Origin: Diplodia intermedia
Taxonomy: Eukaryota; Ascomycota; Dothideomycetes; Botryosphaeriales; Botryosphaeriaceae
Direction of reading: 5' to 3'
DNA length: 64,000 nt
Assembly: GCA_021495925.1 (NCBI GenBank)
Contig: JAKEKT010000110.1
Location: 47,704 to 111,703, forward strand
The notes under the pieces were generated by a model, which saw only the letters and a program-made list of their open reading frames with translations, had not been told where the DNA came from and made no database searches. This document shows positions 42,606 to 54,497 of this stretch, piece after piece. How positions within the stretch are numbered: the first letter of the stretch is position 1; the number at the start of each line of letters is the position of its first letter. The translations under genes and the position numbers were made by a program.

Positions 42606-45469
42606 CTATCTCTCCGTGCCGTCGGGCCCCATTCCCGGGAACCCGTTCCACGTCTGCCTGCGGTTCGCCTCGGCCTCGAAGCTCAGCGCGCTCAGCGCCT
42701 CCAGCCCCTGCAGGCCCTCCATGTCAAAGATGCCCTCGGTCGTCGCCGTCGTGATGCCCGTCGTCGCCGTCATCGACGCCGGCGCCCACGAGCACGTCGC
42801 CGGCCCGCCAAGCATCATGTTCGCGTGGCATAGGCTGAGCAGCCCGCCCATCGAGTCCGAGCACGTTGGCGCCGTCCAGTCGTCAGCAGCAAACGGATAG
42901 CTGGCCACGTCTCCCAGCATGCCCAGATCCTCGAGCGTGTCGCGTGCGTCGAAGTCCTGGCCCACTCCCACCAGCCCGTGCGCCTTCTTGAACAGCTCCA
43001 GCCACTCGGCGTTGTCTGCTGCCGTTTGCTCCCACCCGTCATCGGCGTCGTACAGTATCCGCCGTGCCTCGCGCTGCAGCATCGCATCCGTGGGACACAC
43101 GCCCTGCGACAGCTGCTGCTTGGCGTATTTGCCCAGCCGCACCGTCAGGATCTCCCAGCATGTCGCGTGCATTGCGCCTTGCTCAACGTGGGTGCCGTGC
43201 TCCTGCGGGGTGCTGAGGCTTGAGTCCGACGTTGTGTTGCCCTGCAGGCCCGGCACCGGCGGTCCATCTCTGTCAGCGTGGAAGAAGCCGCCGGCCGCTG
43301 CCTGGTCCCACCGGTTCGGTGGAGCCATTGTCGGGTGCTGGGTGCTATGCCACGCCAGAGACGCTGGCTGAGACGCCGAGAACGGGTTGGGGCTCCTGGC
43401 CTCGTTCGCGATAAGGTACGGCGGCATCGCGTTGGTGATGAGCAGCGCAACCTGAGGATCGAATCCCCGGCATCCCTTCCAGTCTTTCATCTGCGCCCCA
43501 TTGCGGAACTCTTTGGCCAGGTGGTCCGCCCGATCCTGCCTATGTCTGTGTGTTAGCAAAGCGAATGTGCGTCGGCTGCGGGGACGAACATACCAAGTCT
43601 CGAAAGTCATCCGACAGAAGCCGCAGCGGCTCTTGATATACTGCGTCTCGCTCTTCCAGCTCTCCATCGTCTCTGTCATCTTGCAGTTGTGCATCAACCG
43701 CATGTGCTGCCTCAAATGGTCCTTCCGGTAGAAAGTCCGCTGCTCCGGGCTCCGTTCCTCGCACGCCGGCCAATTGTGTGTTTCGAGATGCTCCTGGCTG
43801 GGCTCGATGGCGTCGCAGAACACGCACTTCTTCTGACCCGAAGCAGAACAGGTGATGACGGGCCCTAGCGGGGCGCAGATCCACTTCTCCAGACTGAGAT
43901 GGAGTGACTTCTCGTGCCTGGCCCAGTCATACTTGCTCTTGAACGCGTCAGTACAGAAGGTGCACTGGAACAGCTTTGTCTTCTTGTCGTTCTCGGATGC
44001 TTGCTTCTTGATGTCGGGCCGGCGTCGGCGGCGCCTCTCCTTGCGGACTCCGTTCACTGACCCAAAGGAGCCGAAGGATCCAAACGAGTTGCCCGAGTTG
44101 CGCGACGTATACGACCACACCGACCCGAGCGACTCGCCCTGGCTAGACAGGCCCGAGTTGACGGAGGCGATTTCCAAGCTGTTCGACGACGGAGCCCTAC
44201 GCGAAAGGTGACCGGAGCTGCCAGTCGACGCATGGCGGCTGGTGGGCCCGCTGCGCGAGCGCTCCTCGTCGAGCGGGGGTGTTGTCGTCCGCACAGCTTT
44301 CTGAATGGCGGTCCAGGGAGCAGGCTCGTTGTCCGGTGGGGATTCCAGGTATCGCTCCATGGGGTTCTTCTCAGACCACGACTTCTCCAAAGCGATATCC
44401 ATGGCCTCGCTTGACTGCATGCTTGGGGACGCTGGTCTCCTTGGCTTGTGCTTCTTGCGCCGGCGTGCATTTGCGAGCCAGTTGTTGACCTGGCTCTCCG
44501 TCAGACCGGTCCGTTGCCGCAAGTCGGCCTTTTCGTCTTCAGTGGGGTAGGGGTGGTCGCTGTGGCTGACGATCCAGTCGGTGAGGATCCTGACCGAGGC
44601 ACGCGAGAACCTAATGCCATTCTTCCGGGCGGCGCGCTCCTCGTCGGTCTTGATGCCAACCATGGTTTTGGTGCTGGTGAGCGCACCAAACTCCTGGCAC
44701 ACGTCTTCGGACACTTGGTGTAGCGTGTCGATCATGTTGCGAGGCTTGCGTTGCTGCGCCGGGATGTCGAAGCTGCATGTCCGGAACAGGGCATTGCAGG
44801 GGGAGCACCCGGTCTGGCCCTCGAAAGTCAGGAAGCAGTCGAGGTGTCGCAGGCGGCAGTAGTCACATGGATTCTCGGGTTTGTGGTATCGGGAGATGAA
44901 GTTGGAAAAGTTCATGGTCCAGTCATTGTTCAGGTCATTGGTGGCCAAGTAGTCGGTTGGTTGCTGGACCAGTGGCTCGGAGGCGTCCACCTGGTCGGTT
45001 GATCTGCCATTGCAAGGGCAGCTATCGAATAGTCAGCGACGGACATGCGGGAGCATGAATTGGCAAATGCAGGTGTCGCACAGAGCTCGGTATACAACAT
45101 GTTTGCTTTGCAAATAGGGATGAGCCACCCAACCCCCCGTTACTTCACAAGAGGTCAAGGTGGAGGCGGGCATGCAGAGTGGATGTATCTCGAGGGTTCA
45201 ACGTGCATTTCGAGCTTCAGCAATTCGAGTGAAACCGCCATGGACCAATCGGCCGGGGTCTCGCCCGGGGCGCTTGGCACGCAGGAAATAAAAGAAGCGG
45301 CATGGACTTACCCATCGTCGTGGGGATGCAAGAGGCAGGTGCCGACAAACGACACGGTCGGCTGGGGGTCCGGATTGGCCGTGTCATTGCTGGTGGGAAC
45401 ATCGGGCATTGCCGCCTCGCCAAAATCGAACAAATCGTCCATGGACTGCGCCCTATTGTCAAAAACCAT
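42606..45469 (-). CDS. Transcription factor with Zn2Cys6-like cluster, TALE-type homeodomain and C2H2 fingers
   Basis: Nuclear regulator of 833 residues. Exons are 45312-45469, 43594-45003 and 42606-43539; introns are 308 nt (45004-45311) and 54 nt (43540-43593). The N-terminus is acidic (MDDLFDFGEAAMPDVP). Cysteines at about residues 99, 102, 109, 119, 122 and 129 form C-x2-C-x6-C-x9-C-x2-C-x6-C, the spacing of a fungal binuclear zinc cluster. A homeodomain of the KN/TALE type lies at ~180-238, with WLANARRR in helix 3. A Ser/Gly-rich region and C2H2-like fingers follow (FQCTFCTDAFKSKYDWARHEKSLH and later Cys/His pairs). The first exon is supported because the frame at 45003 has no ATG and the junction gives HDDGSTDQVDAS. 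Homeobox-plus-C2H2 proteins are known in ascomycetes; targets are unknown. Confidence 0.85.
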
Positions 45470-46432
45470 GACGGGAAGAGGGTGCTGAGGGTTGGGGTTG
45501 CGGGGAGCGGCGCCCTTTGATTGAGTCCAGGCTCCACTTCGGCTGTCATATTTGTCGCGCTAGGCGTGTCGACCGTAGGGCGTGCTGACGGCCTTATTTC
45601 CGGCTTAAAGACGCCTCCATGTAGAACTTTATTGTTCCATCAGCCAACCCACGACCGCAAACGCAGCCCCACTCCGCGATTGCACGGCGGACCACCTTGA
45701 TTTCATCTATCGTTGGATGCCACCGCTCGTCCAAGTGGCGCGGCGTAGATGCGACTTCCAAAATACGTTGTGAGAAGCAGCCGGTCAATCTGCGTCTGAC
45801 GTGAGCGCCCCGCTCTTCCTTCCTTGTTCGTTCCTGTTATCGCACACTGCCCTAACCATCCCCAAGGCTTGGTTCGAGAAGCTTCCGAAGGCGTTCAGCC
45901 CTGTGCGGTGAGCACCGAGAGGGGCTTTGCTCGCATTGCTCGATATGAATCTACCAGATATCCGGACGAGGGGCCCCAGAGTCTCGCTTCAAGCTGTGGA
46001 TATAGTCAGCTCCCGGGCTCACAAGGCGCCTTCAGCGCCGAAATACAAACGTCATCCTTTTTTTTTCTCCTGGCCATTTGTTCTGTCCTTCCCATTATTA
46101 GTCTACCGAAACCAAAATCAAGCGGCTAATCGCTCAGCCTAAGCCGCTAGAACTGAATAAAAGGCGTACTTCCTACCAGCTGCATGCGATGACGAGCTGT
46201 CGTCGACCGACTCTCCCGTTGTATGTACTGTGTGTTTGGTTTGCCCCTGCACAGCTACCAGCCACTTCCCCGCACTTTACCGTGAAGATCCGCGGCTTGT
46301 CGTCAGCCGGATGCTTTCATTGGCTGCTTGTCATTGGTCTGCCCCTTCCCTCGGTGCAGCAACTGAGTTATATAACGTCGCTATTTCTCCACCGGTGCAG
46401 CTCGTTGTCTTCGGGACGAAACTGCAGCATCC
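45470..46432. other. Divergent intergenic region (homeobox regulator / aldolase-like)
   Basis: 963 bp of shared upstream sequence. The aldolase-proximal part has two reverse-strand CCAAT boxes and a TATA box, listed separately. No gene seen. Confidence 0.45.
46317..46376 (+). promoter_or_regulatory. Core promoter of the class II aldolase gene: two CCAAT boxes and a TATA box
   Basis: ATTGG (CCAAT on the minus strand) occurs twice within ~25 bp at about 46319 and 46335. TTATATAA follows at about 46368-46375, roughly 58 bp upstream of the ATG at 46433. The order and spacing fit a fungal promoter bound by the CCAAT-binding complex. Function is inferred. Confidence 0.55.
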
Positions 46433-47420
46433 ATGTCTCCACCGTCAGCCACCCACAACGGCGCCGGGGACGAGCCCACCTTCACCCCGCATGAACCTGG
46501 CTTGGGTGCGGAAAAGGCTCATAAGCTGAATGGCCTTGCTTTTCCCAAGCCACCCACCTTTGAAGACCGCTACGCTGAACGCAAATATCTCAAGGAAAGA
46601 CTTGCTGCAGCCTTCAGAATCTTTGGGAAGTACGGATTCGATGAAGGCGTTGCGGGACACATAACGGTGCGGGTACGTACACTCTAGCGGTCTCTCAACA
46701 CAGAGCTGCGTCCTAACCTCTGCTCTGCGATAGGATCCAGTCGATCCGCAATCCTTCTGGGTCAACCCATTTGGCGTCGCCTTCTCGCTCATCAAGGCGT
46801 CTGACCTCATTCAAGTGGACGAGAGCGGCCAAATCATCGATGGCGGCCCGGTCAGGCTCCTCAATACGGCAGCCTTCATGATTCACAGCGCGATCCATCA
46901 GGCTCGGCCGGACGTGAACGCCGCAGCTCACAGTCACAGCATCTACGGCCGGAGCTTCTGTACCCTTGGCAAGCCGTTGGACATCATCACTCAGGACTCT
47001 TGCGCCTTCTATCAGGACCACGTGGTCTACGAGTCATTCAATGGCATCGTCCTCGCCGAAGAAGAGGGCAGGAATATCGCTTCATGCTTGGGCAACAAGA
47101 AAGCGGCATTGCTTCAAAACCATGGCCTCCTGACCGTGGGTAAGACTGTAGAGGAGGCTGTCTTCTGGTAAGCGAAGGCCAAGCCTCAAAAACCACATAA
47201 TCTAACCGGCTCCAGGTTTGTGAGCATGGAGAAGTGCTGCAAGGCGCAGCTCCTTGCTGATGCTGCTGCTGCGGGCCGGGGAGGCCAGACGATCAAGATC
47301 AACGAGGAAGACGCTGCGTACACGTCCAAGACGGTGGGGACCCCAATCGCTGGATGGTTTAGCGCGAAGCCGCTCTTCGACTTGATCCACAAGGAGACGG
47401 GAGGGGACTATCTCGAGTAA
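46433..47420 (+). CDS. Class II aldolase/adducin domain protein
   Basis: 292 residues. Exons are 46433-46672, 46734-47167 and 47216-47420; introns 61 and 48 nt. The single domain starts near PPTFEDRYAERKYLKERLAA and includes FGKYGFDEGVAGHITVRDP. The Zn2+-binding histidines are visible as H146 and H148 (AAHSHSIYG) and H210 (LLQNHGLLTVG), as in L-fuculose-phosphate and related aldolases. The C-terminal SMEKCCKAQLLADAAA helix is also conserved in the fungal group. These proteins are often annotated as aldolases of unknown substrate. The zinc site is complete, so catalysis is plausible. No targeting signal is seen. Confidence 0.9.
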
Positions 47421-47839
47421 TAACGAGGCTGTGGACGGACCGTATCTGAGACTGAACGTGGACATGGTCACAATCTTTACTACCAGGAAGGAACTGGGGA
47501 GGCGTCAAGGGGGTCCAGCTGTATGTCGTTTGTTGGTCAATATTCCTCCGAAAAGAACACGGGGTCGTATAAGAACTCGATGGGTTCGATTATAGGCCTT
47601 CCTCAAACACTGCTGAATTATTCTACATCATAAACGTATATGGACACCAGCACCATGCTCCGAGGCTCCTTGGGTCTGACACCCCTTCTGTTGTTCTGCG
47701 CCGTGCACTATGAGGAATACATACGACGTAATTTGTGAGATGACGGCCGTTCAATATTTGCGTAGCAGCGCAATGGATCATGCTGTCTCCTGACACCGGT
47801 AACAAGAGATGCCCAAGATCAGTGTCATGAGCGATTTTG
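47421..47839. other. Convergent intergenic region
   Basis: 419 bp between two converging 3' ends. No gene or RNA recognised. Confidence 0.4.
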
Positions 47840-48618
47840 TCACCGGAAATAAGCGCGGTCGTCATGTAGAGAGGGGTATTGCGGTGGCCGAATCATTGGT
47901 GGAGTCGGCGCCACTGGAGGACCCCGTTGCCTTCCCAAACCCGCCATGTAACCAGCTGGCTCCTTTCGGCGTGCACCCGGCCATTCAACGGGCGGCATCG
48001 GAGCGGGTGGAGCCTCCACTCGATTGCGGCCCTTCTTTGTACCCTTTTCGCGTCTCCCGCCCTCGAAGCCCTGGTCGGCATAGCCGGCTTGGGCAAATGG
48101 CGGGCGGGAGACAGTTGGGTCTCTCTCGCTGGGCAGATGCAGGTCGACGAGACCGTAGAAGTAGTCGAGGATTTCGGGATAGCGCAGCACCGAGGCACGC
48201 CAGTCAGCATCAACCCCCCGTTTCAACTCCGCGTGAGCTTCGGCGATCTGGGCCTGCAGCTGATGGAGAGCGGTTGGATGCAGCGGCGGCTGGCCTCCGT
48301 ACTGGACATATATGGAGTAGAAGGGCAAGGACGACAGGTAGGCGGTGTGGGCGACTCTGCGGGCGGAACTCAGGCGGTCGAACAGTTGGAGAATGTGGGC
48401 ACGGGCATGGGTGATGACCCAATCTCTGCTCGAGTTAGCAGGCTTCAGCGGACGAGCAGCGGCACTGCGGACCTGATCTCATGAAGACGCGCATCCATAG
48501 CACGCGACTCGGCCTGCTTCACGGCGAGCTCGAGGCGCTCGGCCTCGCAAGGGCATTCCTGGCCGCGAGGAGCCGGGCTGCCGCAGATGGCGCAGCTGGG
48601 TGTGGCGTCGGAGTCCAT
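47840..48618 (-). CDS. Small conserved fungal protein with Cys-rich N-terminus, function unknown
   Basis: 243 residues. Exons are 48473-48618 and 47840-48425, with a 47-nt intron that restores HEIRDWVITHAR. The N-terminus has CAICGSPAPRGQECPCE (C-x2-C-x8-C-x1-C), a possible small zinc knuckle. It is followed by a helical region rich in Ala/Glu/Arg and by a block that looks strongly conserved in ascomycetes: LPFYSIYVQYGGQPPLHP and ELKRGVDADWRASVLRYPEI, then LDYFYGLVDLHLPSERDP. The C-terminal third is Pro/Arg-rich and variable. I recall similar uncharacterised proteins in filamentous ascomycetes, but no function. It lies divergent from the histidine-phosphatase gene. Confidence 0.83.
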
Positions 48619-50073
48619 GGACGAAGACAAACGGACGTGGGCAGCGGTCAAGAGCGCGCGAGCGATGCGTTGAGGAGTGCGAGCGGCATGATCAATGGGC
48701 GTGACGCCAGAGCGGGGATGGAGGGAGGCGGCGGCGGCAGAGCGACGAGGCGGGCTGATTGAACATGTCTGATTCGTGAGCGGACGATGTGTTGTTCGAG
48801 CAGCTGCTGATGCGTGATCGCCCGCCGCGTGCCGCCCCGCGACAGCGCACGCCCGCGCCATCGTGCGGCTCGTCGCCAGGCTACCTGGACATGGATGCAT
48901 CCAATACAATACGCCTCGCCCGACGGCCTCCACCGAGATTCTACGTGCCTGGCATGGATGTACGTATCCTCGTCCGGATATTTGCTCCAGCTACGTGCCA
49001 TTCGAACGCATTGAGCTTCGACATCCTGTGCGCTCTGCCTCTGCCCGTCTTAGCTTGCGAGAACATCTTCCGCCGCGTCTACCTGGGGAGATATTCACGA
49101 TTGGTCGTTGGTTCAACGAGGTGGCTTTTGGTTGATTTTATTTGTTCTGTGCGACACCTTTCAGGCTTGGTCAAAATGCCGCAGCCGCAGACGTAGCCAT
49201 AATCACGGATGCCCCGAAAACGGGGTACATTTAAACCATGCATCCCCGGCGGGCTGATTGTGTAGAACAATGTTACGCATCCGGCCATTGGCCTCTCCTG
49301 TCACCTCCGAGGGCCAGATGCATGCGCCTACGCTGGTCGGCAGCCCGGGCGACCAGGATCCGCACATCAGCTCCGCAACAGCAGAAGATGTGGATGGTGT
49401 ACAGGTGCCTGGTTGCCTGGCAGAGCGTGCGGTCCATGAGAGAGAAGCCGGCAACGTGGAGAGGCGATGGACGGGCGGTGGAAGGGAAAACAGTGGGAAC
49501 GGGCATTCGGCGAGCCACCAGAGGGAGGGGTGCATGAGTGGGGACAAGCAGCAAGCTGGGGACAGGGAGTGCTCCTGGCGAGAGGTGTGGAGAAACTGCA
49601 CGACGGCGGGCGACGACGAACGGCGACGTTGCTTGCGCAGAGGACAGCGAAAGCAGCGCAACGTCGAGCGCACCACGGTGAGCAGGCTGCTGCAGGTGCA
49701 TCGCAGTGTTCGACAGTCACTGGGCGTGGTGGCCGCGGCCTTGTTGGCCCTGGGCAGACCCTGAAAGCTTAACGGGCGACCTCTTGCGTCACTGCCTGCC
49801 TAGTGCAAAAATGTGGAAAATACCTCTCGCGAGTGGACAGCAGACGGGGCCGCTTCTTCTCCCCCCCAACCCTCCACCACCACCGTTCTGCATCACGCCT
49901 ATCCCGCCCCGGATACCTGCATAGCCCTACGATCCATTGCGCGCCTAGTCGCAAGCCTCCCGCGAGCCGTGTGCCTTCCGCCTGCCAGCCTCCAATGCCA
50001 CCGCACGACCCGCTGAAGCCAAGCTGATTTCCACCGCGACTTCCGTCCAAGCAGACTCCACACGCTTTTCACC
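48619..50073. other. Divergent intergenic region, 1.45 kb
   Basis: Upstream of the small Cys-rich protein and the histidine-phosphatase gene. Open frames of ~100-170 codons exist on both strands at 49.2-49.8 kb, but their composition (Arg, Cys, Ser, His) is that of shadow frames. No supported gene. Confidence 0.45.
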
Positions 50074-52125
50074 ATGCCTCGCGCTCCCGCCGTGGTAATC
50101 GTTGCAAGGCACGTTCTACCATGCTATTGTCCGTGACGCCCCCGACTAATCCGCCTCAGGCACGGCGCCCGTCTCGATGCCTCTGACAAGACATGGCACC
50201 TTACCTCGCCCACGCCCTACGACCCTCCCCTCACCTATGGCGGTTGGACCCAGTCGCGCGCCCTCGGCACCCGCATTGCCAGCCTGCTGCAAGCCCGCGA
50301 AGATGGCGACATTGCGTCCCCAGCTTCGCACAGCCGGAGCAACAGCCTGGACGCCGGCCTCGGTCAGCGCACTTCTCCCAGCCCAGACCACCGCCGGAAG
50401 CGAAAGCACAAGGTCGTCGTCCACAGCTCGCCCTTCCTCCGCTGCGTTCAAACCTCTGTTGCAATTAGCGCCGGCATTGCGCAGTACCAAGGCTCGCCGC
50501 CAGCCTCGCGCTCCCGCAGTAATTCGCCGCGCCGCCGCGCCTCCTTGCACACCACTACCCTCAACGGCCGCGGCACTGAGCGCTCTCCGGGCCCCAAAGC
50601 CATTCCCGAGCCCGAAGACAACCCGACTCGCAACGTCTTGAGCAAAGCCTTCCAAAGGAGGGGTATCGAGAAGACGTCGCTGCGCGTTGACGCGTTCCTG
50701 GGCGAGTGGCTCTCGCCGGATTACTTCGACATGATCACCCCGCCTCCCAATTCGACCATGATGGTTGCGGGTGCCAAGGCGGATCTCCTCCGCCGCGGCG
50801 AATACATAGATACCCGCCCCAGTTCTTCGCAGGGATCCGGCCATTTTCCCGGCGGCTGGGGCTCCGATAGAGGCGCCGGTGCAGCCAACAGCTTCAATCC
50901 CACCAACCACTCGCTTTCGGCTTTGGGCAGTTTGGCTCAAGCCCTGCCGCTTCGCGATAGGGCTAGCAGCCAAGGAAGCGCTTCGAGTGCTGCCAGCAGA
51001 GTCAGTCGCAGGCGCGACATGGCCATCCCGACCACAACGAAATCCGATGCCGGCGTTTACCGACCCCCGGTGCCTTCGTACGCCGTGTCTCCCGCAGAGC
51101 CGATTCCCAGGGGCTATGTCGCCCACGCTCGAGATGCGTGCGTCGCAGTAGATTACCAGTGGGATAGCATGCGCGAGCCACAGGAATGGGGGGACGGAGG
51201 CGAATTCGGCGAGGAGTGGAGTGCGATGCACAAGCGCTTTCGACGTGGCCTGAACAAAATGTTTTCGTGGTACAAGGAGCACGGGTCTGCGGGTCATCCC
51301 GACGAGGCCGTCGTTGACGCTACGGAAGAGGAAGAGGAGGAAGAGCTCGTCTTGGTTCTCGTCACCCACGGCGCTGGCTGCAACGCCTTGATCGGCGCTT
51401 TGACCAACCAGCCAGTTCTCCTTGATGTTGGTATGGCTTCATTGACCATGGCAATCAAGAAGGAGCCGTCGGATCAAGCGCCATCGGAACCCGTGAGCCG
51501 CACGTCTTCGCCCTTGAATGAACGTCGTAGATCCGGTCTCGAAAATGCGCTAGCGGACGAGTACGAAATGGTCATAGTAGCATCAACGGAACATCTGCGC
51601 GTTGGTGCAGACCCGGCTCGACCCGCGCTTCTAGCGGACAACTCGCTCGATCAAATGAGTGATTTCCGCCGTCGCTATGCCGGAAGTTCCACGGAGAGTG
51701 TGGGAGACACCGGACGCAGGACAAGCAGTTCATTGGGCAGCATCAGGCGCAGCTCAACCCTTCACTCTCTTACCAGGAGTTACACGCCCAGCCCCGGCCG
51801 TCATACGCCTAGCAGCCCAAGCCTCGGACCGGCAACTGGGCTATGGAGCAAGCCGGCTCCGAAGGGAGAAACCTCTTCCGAGACGAACAATGGGACTAGC
51901 GCAGGCTTCCTGGTTAACTTTGATGCAAACGACACCGCAAGTGTTGAGCAAGAAACTGCAGCTCCAGAGAAGGAAGAGGCTCAAGATGAAATTGCACCAC
52001 TGCCTCCTAACATTGGGCGATCGATGAGTCAGCATGGACTCTGGGGGTCTGTGCCGTCAGGAGCGCGCACAGAGAGGGAGAGGGGACCGAAAAGACGCTG
52101 GACCATTAACGAACGGGATGCTTGA
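50074..52125 (+). CDS. Histidine phosphatase superfamily (phosphoglycerate mutase-like) protein
   Basis: 666 residues. Exons are 50074-50108 (35 nt) and 50160-52125. The 51-nt intron runs GC..AG (AAG|GCACGT ... CCTCAG|GCACGG). Only this splice rebuilds VVIVARHGARLDASDKTW, with the catalytic R12-H13-G14. Other active-site elements are HSSPFLRCVQTS (phosphate-binding Arg) and LVTHGAGCNALIGALTNQPV (second catalytic His). The mutase core is interrupted by long Ser/Arg-rich inserts, and the last ~200 residues are disordered, with many SP/TP and RRxS sites that hint at phospho-regulation. The substrate cannot be told: it could be a phosphatase acting on a protein or small molecule and not a glycolytic mutase. 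It is followed in tandem by GPI8. Confidence 0.87.
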
Positions 52126-52498
52126 AATAGAGGAGGACGTGAAGATTAATGTATCATTATAGGGCGGGATGGGCTGTCTTGATAGAGCGTCGGCGTTTGG
52201 GGGTTTTGTTGAATGATTATATCATGGCGGATTCGCGAAAAAGGGTGCATGTTGCACGAAGGCCTTAGCAGATGTTTCGGCAATTTTCTATAGTACTTGC
52301 AAATAACAGAGTAGACAGAGGCCCATGCAAATGTCTTGGCGGTAGATGGTCACGTGGACGCGGTGATTGTTAAGCAGCCCGCGTCTCACCGCTGACGCAA
52401 CAGGCATGCGCGCCTCGGGCAGGAGCTCGCGAGCATCATCGGCCACGCTCCCCTCCATGGCACCACCCCCTGCCGGCTGAACTCCCAATTTCGACGCA
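52126..52498. promoter_or_regulatory. Spacer holding the GPI8 upstream region
   Basis: 373 bp between two tandem plus-strand genes; it must contain the 3' UTR of the phosphatase gene and the GPI8 promoter. No TATA box stands out. Confidence 0.4.
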
Positions 52499-53733
52499 AT
52501 GCGATCTCTCGGTGCTGCGCAGATCTTTGTTGTACTGTGCTTTCTGGCTGCGCTCAGCGGGGCGGAGCACACATCCAACTGGGCTGTCCTGGTCTCGACG
52601 TCGCGCTTCTGGTTCAACTACCGCCACCTCGCCAATGTACTCTCTCTCTACCGTACTGTCAAGCGCCTCGGAATCCCCGACTCTCAGATCATCCTCATGC
52701 TCCCCGATGACATGGCCTGCAACCCGCGCAACGCCTTCCCTGGCACGGTCTACAACAACGCAGACCGCGCGCTGGATCTGTACGGTGACAACATAGAGGT
52801 CGACTACCGCGGATACGAGGTAACGGTGGAGAATTTCATCCGCCTCATGACGGACCGTGTTGGCGAGGACATGCCGCGCAGCAAGCGCCTCTTGACCGAC
52901 GACCGAAGCAATATCCTGGTCTACATGACAGGCCATGGTGGCAATGAGTTTCTGAAGTTCCAAGACGCTGAGGAGATAAGCGCGTTCGATCTCGCAGACG
53001 CTTTTGAGCAGATGTGGGAGAAGAAGCGGTGGGTAGCGCTGCAAAGGTCGTTGCGCAAGGTGAAGCTAATACGAGCTCGCACAGCTACCATGAGATGCTT
53101 TTCATGATCGACACGTGCCAGGCCAACACCATGTACAGCAAGTTCTACTCGCCTAACATTATCGCTACCGGTTCGTCCGAGATCGACCAGTCGTCTTATT
53201 CGCACCACGCAGACAACGATGTTGGCGTGGCCGTCATCGACCGCTACACCTACTACAACCTTGAGTTCCTCGAGACCCAAGTTAAGGATCCGTCATCTAA
53301 GTTGACCCTTGGCGACCTTTTCGACAGCTATGACGAGACCAAAATCCATAGCCACCCTGGTTTCAGATACGATCTCTTCCACGGCGGGGAGAAGGCGGCT
53401 CGGGACAGGCTGGTCATGGATTTCTTCGGGAATGTACAGAATGTGGAGGTCGAAGGCGTGGGACGCAACGAATCGAAGCTTGAGGAAGAGCTGGAGTATC
53501 TGAGCAGGTTGATCGAGGCTGCAAAGCAAAAGGCCAACGAAACTGAGGTGGCGGCGGCCTACGGTGCAAGCGTCGACAAGAACGAGGCAGCCGTACAGCC
53601 GAAGACTACGAAGAAATTCGAAGGGGCAGCAAAGGTTCAGCGAGATGATGGATGGAGCAAGCAGATCATCGGACTCTCTGCTGTGATAGGCCTTGCCGGC
53701 GTTTGGGCTGCCGGATCATGGCTGGAGTCTTGA
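52499..53733 (+). CDS. GPI8: GPI-anchor transamidase catalytic subunit Gpi8/PIG-K
   Basis: ER-membrane cysteine protease (C13 family) that cleaves the GPI signal and attaches the anchor; 392 residues. Exons are 52499-53028 and 53085-53733 with a 56-nt intron. There is a signal peptide at 1-21 (MRSLGAAQIFVVLCFLAALS). The conserved NWAVLVSTSRFWFNYRH follows. The catalytic dyad is H146 (YMTGHGGNEF) and C188 (FMIDTCQANTM), and GSSEIDQSSYSHHAD is typical. A C-terminal membrane anchor lies at ~370-388 (IIGLSAVIGLAGVWAAGSW). All key residues are intact, and the splice rebuilds EKKRYHEMLF. Confidence 0.96.
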
Positions 53734-54497
53734 GGAGGTGTTGGACGCTCCGTTCTGCAATTCATCTTTTACTTTGTACTGCTACGCTGTATGGAGCTTG
53801 CCCAAGTGTCCGACACATCATCAAGATTTTGGAAAGAAATGCCAGGGCCAGCGCGGGCTAGTGCCGGTCGGGAAAAGGGCATCTTGGACAAAACTTTCCA
53901 GAACATGCGAGATTCCATCCTCGGCGCTCGCCTGGTACTAGTGAAGAGGCTCGGTGGCGGGCGTATCCAGCACATGGGACTGCCATAAAAAAGACAATTC
54001 CGAATAAGCCAAATAGCAGTCAGCGCTAGTTTTGCAGATGATCGGTATGAACAGAAAGAGGAGGCGTATCTGCCGAGAAGGTACCAACGATAGCAATCGG
54101 CTGAGGAGGCTTTCGAAGTTGAACCGGTCCCGGTGACAATGCTTGATGGACACGACAAGGGTTCGAACGGTGTACGGCACACCGGTGCGGCTGGCTAGAT
54201 CGCTGCTGGCGCTGCTGACCCTGCTGCCGTTGATTCTTAGGAGGAGAAGGGGAAGAGGACAGGAAGAAGAAGATATATGACCAGACGCATTCCGATCAAG
54301 GTAGCTCTGCCACTGCCGATACCGCCGATCGGCAGAATGGGGCCGAGGCCAAAGCGGAGGTTAGGGTTGCTGTCGAGGTGATGCACACCTTGCAGTCCGA
54401 TGGTGTTTCAGTGTTGGATCGTATTGAAGATGTTGGACTAAGGCTCTTTGTTCTGTGTTTAGCGTACTGGGAAAGCCATGGAGCACTACCAGTGGCA
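53734..54497. other. Convergent intergenic region
   Basis: 764 bp between GPI8 and the fucosidase 3' end, with a purine-rich patch (54238-54275). No supported gene. Confidence 0.4.

Noticed and set aside
49203..49764. Overlapping frames of ~157 (minus) and ~168 (plus) codons
   Set aside because: Both strands open at once in GC-rich DNA; Cys/Arg/Ser-rich translations; no conserved block.
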